The notes beneath the pieces are model-generated. The model did no database searches. It was not told where the DNA came from and was given only the letters and a program-made list of their open reading frames with translations. DNA of 64,000 nt. Source: Bryobacteraceae bacterium. Its GTDB lineage: Bacteria; Acidobacteriota; Terriglobia; Bryobacterales; Bryobacteraceae. Made by a program: the position numbers and the translations under genes. How positions within the stretch are numbered: position 1 is the first letter of the stretch; every line of letters starts with the position of its first letter. Where the stretch lies: the NCBI GenBank assembly GCA_030041495.1, contig JASHNT010000095.1:1-64000 (forward strand), given 5' to 3'. Shown here in pieces: positions 58,960-64,000 of this stretch.

Positions 58960-60018
58960 GTGATCAAGAAGCCTGAAATTCCCACTCCCGCGCTGCTGCT
59001 GGACTTGGACGCTTTCGAATCCAATCTGCGATTGATGGCAGAGCGCGCGGGCCAATCCGGCAAGCAACTGCGCCCGCACGCCAAGGCTCACAAATGCGTG
59101 GAGATTGCGCGCCGCCAAATCGCCGTGGGCGCCATTGGAGTGTGCGTGGCGACGGTGGATGAAGCCGAGCTGATGGCGTCAGCCGGGATCTCCGGCCTCT
59201 TGCTGACCTCGCCGCTGGCCGATCCGCGCAAAATGGCTCGCGTGGCCGCGGCCGGCGCGATGGTAGTGGTGGACCACGCCATTCAGGTGGAGTGGTATAA
59301 CGCGGTGGCGCGAGCCGCGGATCGCACGATCGATGTGCTGGTGGACCTCGACGTTGGCGACCATCGCACCGGCGCCGCGACCAAGGAGCAGGCGGTCGAA
59401 ATCGCGCAGGCCGTGGATCGCGCCAGCCACCTACGTTTTCGCGGGTTGCAGGGATATTCGGTGAGCGGCTCGCACGGGCCTTCGTTTGAGGAGCGCATGC
59501 GCATCTCGCGCGGCGCGTTCGATACGGCCGTTACGGTGCGCGATACGCTCGCCGCGAAGGGGCTCGCCGTCGAAATTCTCACCGGCGGCAGCACCGGAAC
59601 GTGGGACGTCGACACGCAACTTCCGGAAGTCACGGAGCTGCAAGCCGGGTCCTACGTGCTGATGGACCTGGCTTACGGCAAGCTGAAATTGCCGTTCCGC
59701 CACGCTCTCACAGTGCTGGCCACGGTGGTCAGCGCCAACCATGAAGGCTTTGTGACGGTGGATGGCGGCTTCAAGGCGTTTTCGACCGATCGCGGCTATG
59801 GGCCGGAAGCGGTAGGCCTCGAAGGGGCGCAGTACCGCTGGGGCGGGGACGAATTTGGGTACCTGGATACGCCTGCTAAGCCCAGCCTGGGCAAGAAGAT
59901 CGAGTTCATCCCGCCGCACTGCGATCCCACCGCGAACCTGTACGGCCGGATTTACGTATGCCGAGGAGAAGCGGTGGAAGCGATCTGGCCGGTGAAATCT
60001 TCCACGCTTACCGTGTAA
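58960..60018 (+). CDS. D-threonine-aldolase-like PLP enzyme (alanine racemase fold III)
   Basis: A 352-residue protein from the GTG at 58960 (MIKKPEIPTPALLLDLDAFE). The PLP-binding Lys is K42 in RPHAKAHK. The C-terminal metal site typical of D-threonine aldolases is seen as IPPHCDPTANLY near 321-332. Members cleave D-beta-hydroxy-amino acids to glycine and an aldehyde or dehydrate them. The frame is open upstream to 58804, but that part is antisense to the PQQ gene. It precedes a TIGR03435-like gene. Confidence 0.88.
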   Translation: MIKKPEIPTPALLLDLDAFESNLRLMAERAGQSGKQLRPHAKAHKCVEIARRQIAVGAIGVCVATVDEAELMASAGISGLLLTSPLADPRKMARVAAAGAMVVVDHAIQVEWYNAVARAADRTIDVLVDLDVGDHRTGAATKEQAVEIAQAVDRASHLRFRGLQGYSVSGSHGPSFEERMRISRGAFDTAVTVRDTLAAKGLAVEILTGGSTGTWDVDTQLPEVTELQAGSYVLMDLAYGKLKLPFRHALTVLATVVSANHEGFVTVDGGFKAFSTDRGYGPEAVGLEGAQYRWGGDEFGYLDTPAKPSLGKKIEFIPPHCDPTANLYGRIYVCRGEAVEAIWPVKSSTLTV

Positions 60019-60029
60019 CTTTCCGGCTA

Positions 60030-60058
60030 TTGCCGGATACCTTGACTGGAGCTACAAT
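60030..60058 (+). promoter_or_regulatory. Putative leaderless promoter of the TIGR03435-like gene
   Basis: TTGCCG at 60030-60035, a 17-bp spacer and TACAAT at 60053-60058, then 7 bp and the ATG at 60066. The -35 is identical to that of the epimerase-hdd operon promoter. Confidence 0.4.
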
Positions 60059-60065
60059 CGAGGTT

Positions 60066-61045
60066 ATGTACAGGCAAACTATACAGAGGCTCGCGATCGG
60101 CTTGTCCTTCGCGGCGGGCGTGCTGCTCGGGCAAGCCACTCAGGAGAAGGCTCCGGCTTTCGAAGTCGCCACCATCCGGCCCGCGCCGTCGATTATGGAA
60201 ATCGTACAGCAGCTTCAGTCCGGCAAAGCGAAGATCGGTATGACGGTCGATGGAGCGCGCGTTGACATGGGCTTCCAAGGGCTGAACGATCTGATCCGGA
60301 TTGCCTACAAGGTCAAGCCGTATCAGATTCAGGGGCCGGACTGGATGGGGCAGCAGCGCTTCGAGATTCAGGCCAAGATTCCGGATGGCGTTTCGCAAGA
60401 CCTGGTGCCGGAGATGCTGCAGAGCCTGCTCGCGGACCGGTTCAAAATGACCTTTCACCGCGAAAAGAAGGAATTGCCGGTCTACGCGCTGATTGTCGCC
60501 AAGGGCGGACCGAAGTTGACCGAAGCCGATCCCGGCCCTGAGGCACCGCTCCCGGATAGGCCGGGCGCGGCCAGCATGAGCATCGGGACCGAGAACGGTC
60601 CGATGAAGATCGTTCAGGACGGCAAAGGCGGCTCCATCATGCAAGGCGGCCAGTTCAGCGGAACGCTGCGCACCTCGGTGAGCCAGACCGGCATCCATCT
60701 GGACATAAGCAAGCCAAGATTTCCGAGATGGTGGACTTGCTGAGCGGCTTGGTTGATAAACCCGTACTCGATATGACGGATCTCAAAGGGGCCTATAAAG
60801 TGACCATGGACCTTCCCATGGAGGACGTGGTGCTGATCGCGCAGCGCAACGCGGCGCAGCTTGGCCTGCAACTGCCCACCCCGCCGCAGGCCCCCGGCGC
60901 AAATCCGGCGGATCTGGCATCCACTCCCGGAGGCTCGGCGATCTTCCAAGCTGTTGAGAAGATGGGCTTGAAGCTGGAATCGCGCAAGGCGCCCGTCGAT
61001 ATCATCGTGGTCGATCATCTGGAAAAGACCCCGACCGATAACTGA
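60066..61045 (+). pseudogene. TIGR03435-family secreted protein, split by a frameshift
   Basis: The first frame from the ATG at 60066 gives a signal peptide (LAIGLSFAAGVLLGQA) and the family start FEVATIRPAPS, then DLIRIAYKVKPYQIQGPDWM and LLADRFKMTFHREKKELPVYALIVAKGGPKL. It leaves register after LDISK and stops at 60743. The rest, ISEMVDLLSGLVDKPVLDMTDLKGAYKVTMDL to VDIIVVDHLEKT, is in another frame (60728-61045). Restoring one G in AAG(G)CCAAG near 60713 joins the halves to about 326 residues. The family is greatly expanded in Solibacter-like acidobacteria; function unknown. Either a pseudogene or a sequencing error. Confidence 0.8.
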
Positions 61046-61075
61046 CTTCTCACTCCATCGCGGCGGAGCACAACC

Positions 61076-61579
61076 ATGAGCGCTTCGGGTCTGTCCGCTG
61101 CGACGTTCTCGGATTTGTATCAGCGGCACAGCCGCGATGTCTACCGCTATGCGTTTTACTTGAGCGGGAATGCCGCGTTGGCGGAGGATATTACCGCGGA
61201 GGTGTTTCTGCGCGTGTGGAGCTCCGCGCAGCCGGTTCAGATCCTGACCGTGAAGGCCTACTTGCTGGTGATCGCGCGCAACCTGTATCTGCACGATCTG
61301 CGGCACAGCCAGCGCGGGCGGGAGTTGGACGGGAACCTGGCCGCCGCGGCATCGCTTTCGCGAGAGATGGAATCGCGCCAGGAGTTGCGGCAGGTGCTCG
61401 CCGAATTGCGACAGTTCCCGGAACTCGACCGTTCCGCGCTGCTGCTCCGGGCCGAGCACGGATTGTCCTACGAAGAAATCGCCGCGGCGCTCGACATTTC
61501 GGTTGCCGCAGCTAAAGTCAGAGTCCACCGGGCGCGCGTGCGCCTGGCCGAACGTTTCGGGCGGAGTGCAAACCCATGA
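61076..61579 (+). CDS. ECF-type RNA polymerase sigma factor
   Basis: A 167-residue protein with region 2 (FSDLYQRHSRDVYRYAFYLSGNAALAEDITAEVFLRVW, about 11-48) and region 4 (LRAEHGLSYEEIAAALDISVAAAKVRVHRARVRL, about 124-157), the usual ECF layout. A GGCGGAG site precedes the ATG. Its stop overlaps the ATG of the following membrane protein gene, which is likely its anti-sigma partner. Confidence 0.92.
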   Translation: MSASGLSAATFSDLYQRHSRDVYRYAFYLSGNAALAEDITAEVFLRVWSSAQPVQILTVKAYLLVIARNLYLHDLRHSQRGRELDGNLAAAASLSREMESRQELRQVLAELRQFPELDRSALLLRAEHGLSYEEIAAALDISVAAAKVRVHRARVRLAERFGRSANP

Positions 61580-62220
61580 CCATTTCACGTGCCATCATCG
61601 ACGATCTGTATCCCTTGTACGCGGCGGGCGAAGCCAGCGCGGACTCGCGCGCGCTGATCGAGGAGTATCTGACGGAGCACCCGGACGCAGCGGCGTCGCT
61701 GCGAATTCCGCTGAAGTTGCCGCCGGTTGAGCCTCCTGTGGATCTGGAGGGTCGAGCATTGAGGCGAACGGCGCGCTTGCTCGAGCAGCGAAGCATGCTC
61801 GGCACGGTCGCTCTGAGCCTCAGCTACGCTCCCACGGCTGTCGGCTTCCTGGAACAGGGGAAGCTGCACCTACTGTACTTGGATCTTCCGTGGCTCGCGG
61901 CGGCGCTCTATGCCGCCGCCGTCGGGTTATGGGTTGGCTTTTTTCAGGTATGCAGACTGGTGCAAGCTACCGGGCTAAGGCCGCGGCGGACGTGGACGGC
62001 GCGGTTCGTATGGCTGCTCACGGGGACAATGATCGGGTTCGCCATCGTATTGCCCGTCCAGCACTGGACCGGATGGCAAAGGGCTTATGCCGATCTGCCT
62101 TGGGTTGTGGGAACCCTCGCTTGGGCCTTGGGCGAAAGACTGGGGCAGGTCGCCAAGGTTGAGGAAATAACCCGCCCGACCACAATATTTGGGCCGCACG
62201 ACGACGACGGCTCCGCCTGA
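61576..62220 (+). CDS. Probable membrane anti-sigma factor
   Basis: A 214-residue protein overlapping the sigma gene at ATGA. The cytoplasmic N-terminus (DDLYPLYAAGEASADSRALIEEYLTEHPD) has the zf-HC2-like L.LYLxGELS...xxEEHL pattern but no HxxxCxxC zinc motif, so it would be a zinc-free version. Three or four membrane segments follow (about 105-125, 145-165, 178-195), longer than classical one-helix anti-sigmas. The context decides the call. Confidence 0.72.
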   Translation: MTISRAIIDDLYPLYAAGEASADSRALIEEYLTEHPDAAASLRIPLKLPPVEPPVDLEGRALRRTARLLEQRSMLGTVALSLSYAPTAVGFLEQGKLHLLYLDLPWLAAALYAAAVGLWVGFFQVCRLVQATGLRPRRTWTARFVWLLTGTMIGFAIVLPVQHWTGWQRAYADLPWVVGTLAWALGERLGQVAKVEEITRPTTIFGPHDDDGSA

Positions 62221-62222
62221 GG

Positions 62223-64000
62223 CTATTGGCAACAGGCGGGCGGAGGCTGCGTGGGATCGCCTACGGAGATGGTCACGATGTTGCTCGTGTAAATATTCTG
62301 TGAAATGGTAAGTTGCGCGAAGTTCGAAGGGTTAATATCCGGATTGAGCTGGAGTAGGATCTGGTAGATCCCGACCGTGCCCACCACCAGGCCGGCGGCG
62401 ATCACATCGGCGGTCTTCGCGTCTCCGATCGAGGAGACGCTGACCGTGGCGTTGTTCAAAGCCGGTCCCGGATACGGCTGCCCGTCTTGTGGGCCGATCA
62501 GATTCCCGGCGATATCGTTGGTTAACCCCAGGCCCGTGCCGAACACGTAGAACTGCTCGCCAGGTAGAGCCGGATCGTCCTCAGTGATCGGCGCGCCGGC
62601 CTTGCTGGCACAGCACAGGTTGATATTGTTCACGTCCAGAGCCAGGCTGCCGGTGCCTCCGCTAGCGCTGGTCACATTGGTGCTCAGGGGAATGCCGTCG
62701 CCTTGCGGGCCAGCCACGATGGCGGTAATCACGATGCGGGTGTAAGCCGCCCCGGCGGCGGCGGTCACGTTCCTATCCGGGTCGGCCATAATAACCGCGA
62801 TCAGTGCGTCGCGGATGGATGTCAGCGAGTCGGTGGCCTGCACAGTGTAGCTGTATCCGCGCCCAGCTATGGTGACCGTGCCCACGTCCCCGGCGGCGAT
62901 GGTGCCGGATAAAGTGATGGTGGCGGTTGCGTAGCTGGAGGAGTGATAGGCCAGCGCCGTGCGCGGATCGGGACCTGCCTGCGCAAAAATGCCGGGGTTG
63001 GCGGTGTCGATGGGAATCGCCACGGCGTTAGTCACCGTGATGCTTCCATCAGCGTTCACCGTGCGCACGAAGGCGTTGATGTTGTTGGTATTGGAAACTT
63101 CCCACGGAATCTGGGTATTGATCTGCGTGCCCGAAACCAGGATCAAGGGCGCGCGAATGCCGTCGAAATACACCTCCACGCCGCATAGATCGATGGGCAG
63201 TTGCGAGCCTGTAGGCGCGCTGCACGTGCTGGCGGCCAGATTGTATCCGAAGATGGTGGCCAGCGTGCCCGGCGCCAGAGTACCGGCGAGGTCGCCGCCG
63301 GTGAGGTTCGACGTCGCCGCGATGGCGCTGATCATGGCGTTGGTGGATGTGGTGACGGTAACACTGATACTGTTGCCCGCGGGACCGGGACCGCGCGCGG
63401 TCAGCAGCAATTGCTGCAATTCGGGCGGAATCGATGCATACACATTCGGATCGCCCGATCCGGCGTTGATCAGATTCACCAGCGCTTGCAGGATCGTGGT
63501 CTGTGTATCCGTGGAAAGGATCGTGTACGTGTAGCTGGTGGAGTTGATCTGGATGGTGATCGTATCGCCGGCCTCGATGGTGCCGCTCACGTCAATTTCA
63601 TCGGTCGCGAAGGTCTCCAGGCTCGCTGAATTGCGGATGCCGTCGTTGCCTACGTTGGGCGCCGCCGGGGTGTACACCAGGACCCGCCGGTTGCTCGGGT
63701 CGGCGACGTACAAATTGGTCCCATCCCAGGCAAGCGAGGTCGGCGTCGGATCGACAGCGGCGCCGGACTGGTTCAGCAAAGGATTGAACAGAGACGTCAC
63801 GCTGGTGACCTGGCTGGCGAATTCATCCGGCTGGCCCAGCACAAAGTCCGCCTCCGGCGCGTTCTGCGTGGGAATCTCATTGAAGATCAGAACGCGATCG
63901 TTGCCGCCATCGGCTACAAACAGACGCGTTCCGTCGGAAAGCACGAAGCTGGGGTAGTTCAGCGTCCGGCCGCACATCGAAGGGTAATAACCGGGAGCGG
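62223..64000 (-). CDS. NHL-repeat/TIGR03437-domain secreted protein, N-terminus beyond window
   Basis: The frame reads leftward from the window edge to 62223 with no stop; an ATG at 63977 is internal. NHL-like repeats come first (GTRLFVADGGNDRVLIFNE, VLGQPDEFASQ, NLYVADPSNRRVLVYTP). Two copies of a VxGTIxAGDTxTIxINxxxYTY module follow, at about 130 and 370 from that ATG. Between and after them lies the TIGR03437 module (LAPGTLATIFGYNLA, INTQIPWEV, NPGIFAQAGPDPRTALAY), greatly expanded in Solibacter-like acidobacteria. Probably secreted; role unknown. Convergent with the anti-sigma gene, 2 bp apart. Confidence 0.85.
   Translation of the reverse strand, partial: APGYYPSMCGRTLNYPSFVLSDGTRLFVADGGNDRVLIFNEIPTQNAPEADFVLGQPDEFASQVTSVTSLFNPLLNQSGAAVDPTPTSLAWDGTNLYVADPSNRRVLVYTPAAPNVGNDGIRNSASLETFATDEIDVSGTIEAGDTITIQINSTSYTYTILSTDTQTTILQALVNLINAGSGDPNVYASIPPELQQLLLTARGPGPAGNSISVTVTTSTNAMISAIAATSNLTGGDLAGTLAPGTLATIFGYNLAASTCSAPTGSQLPIDLCGVEVYFDGIRAPLILVSGTQINTQIPWEVSNTNNINAFVRTVNADGSITVTNAVAIPIDTANPGIFAQAGPDPRTALAYHSSSYATATITLSGTIAAGDVGTVTIAGRGYSYTVQATDSLTSIRDALIAVIMADPDRNVTAAAGAAYTRIVITAIVAGPQGDGIPLSTNVTSASGGTGSLALDVNNINLCCASKAGAPITEDDPALPGEQFYVFGTGLGLTNDIAGNLIGPQDGQPYPGPALNNATVSVSSIGDAKTADVIAAGLVVGTVGIYQILLQLNPDINPSNFAQLTISQNIYTSNIVTISVGDPTQPPPACCQ

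Overview
The window looks like a chromosomal segment of a GC-rich acidobacterium, most likely of the Solibacter/Bryobacterales type. The main reasons are two protein families that are strongly expanded in that group: a TIGR03435-type protein near 60.1 kb and a TIGR03437/NHL-repeat protein at the right edge. Many secreted PQQ beta-propeller enzymes and numerous GTG/TTG starts fit the same picture. The assignment rests on recalled family knowledge, not on a search. I see no rRNA, tRNA or CRISPR array.

Region 1 (about 0.2-39.3 kb) is a very large exopolysaccharide/capsule locus. It opens, next to a transposase fragment cut by the left edge, with an EpsB-like polyprenyl glycosylphosphotransferase. 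This is followed by an AlgD-type GDP-mannose 6-dehydrogenase, glycosyltransferases, an FkbM methyltransferase, an O-antigen ligase and an acyltransferase. Next come three secreted proteins, two of them paralogous, about 1000 residues long and beta-helix-like. A complete GDP-D-glycero-D-manno-heptose pathway (gmhA, gmhB, hddA, hddC) follows with an NDP-sugar epimerase. The region closes with a long leftward block: asparagine-synthase-type amidotransferase, two glycosyltransferases, heparinase II/III protein, DUF4091 protein, acyl carrier protein, KAS III homologue with Ser in place of the catalytic Cys, hexapeptide acyltransferase and Wzx-type flippase. The gene set resembles XrtA/PEP-CTERM-associated EPS loci, but no exosortase is visible.

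Region 2 (39.3-55.2 kb) is mixed metabolism: a DUF883-like membrane protein behind a good sigma-54 promoter match, two MetE-core-like proteins, an ECF sigma factor with a 69-residue Cys protein, a FecR-like secreted protein, stand-alone ethanolamine ammonia-lyase (eutBC), an M1 peptidase, a Wzz-like protein, an isoquinoline-1-oxidoreductase-like molybdoenzyme pair, a decayed AbrB/PIN toxin-antitoxin pair and a PQQ-cytochrome protein.

Region 3 (55.4-64 kb) holds an aldose epimerase, a HicBA pair, a nuclease-like gene broken by a 7-bp tandem duplication, a PQQ alcohol-dehydrogenase-like enzyme, a D-threonine-aldolase-like enzyme, a frameshifted TIGR03435 gene, an ECF sigma/anti-sigma pair and the edge-truncated TIGR03437 protein.

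Two signals cut across the window. First, many genes have a TANNNT -10-like hexamer only 4-7 bp before the start codon and no Shine-Dalgarno site, which suggests frequent leaderless transcripts. Second, four broken or suspect genes cluster between 50.9 and 61.0 kb, meaning either real decay of accessory genes or local sequence error.
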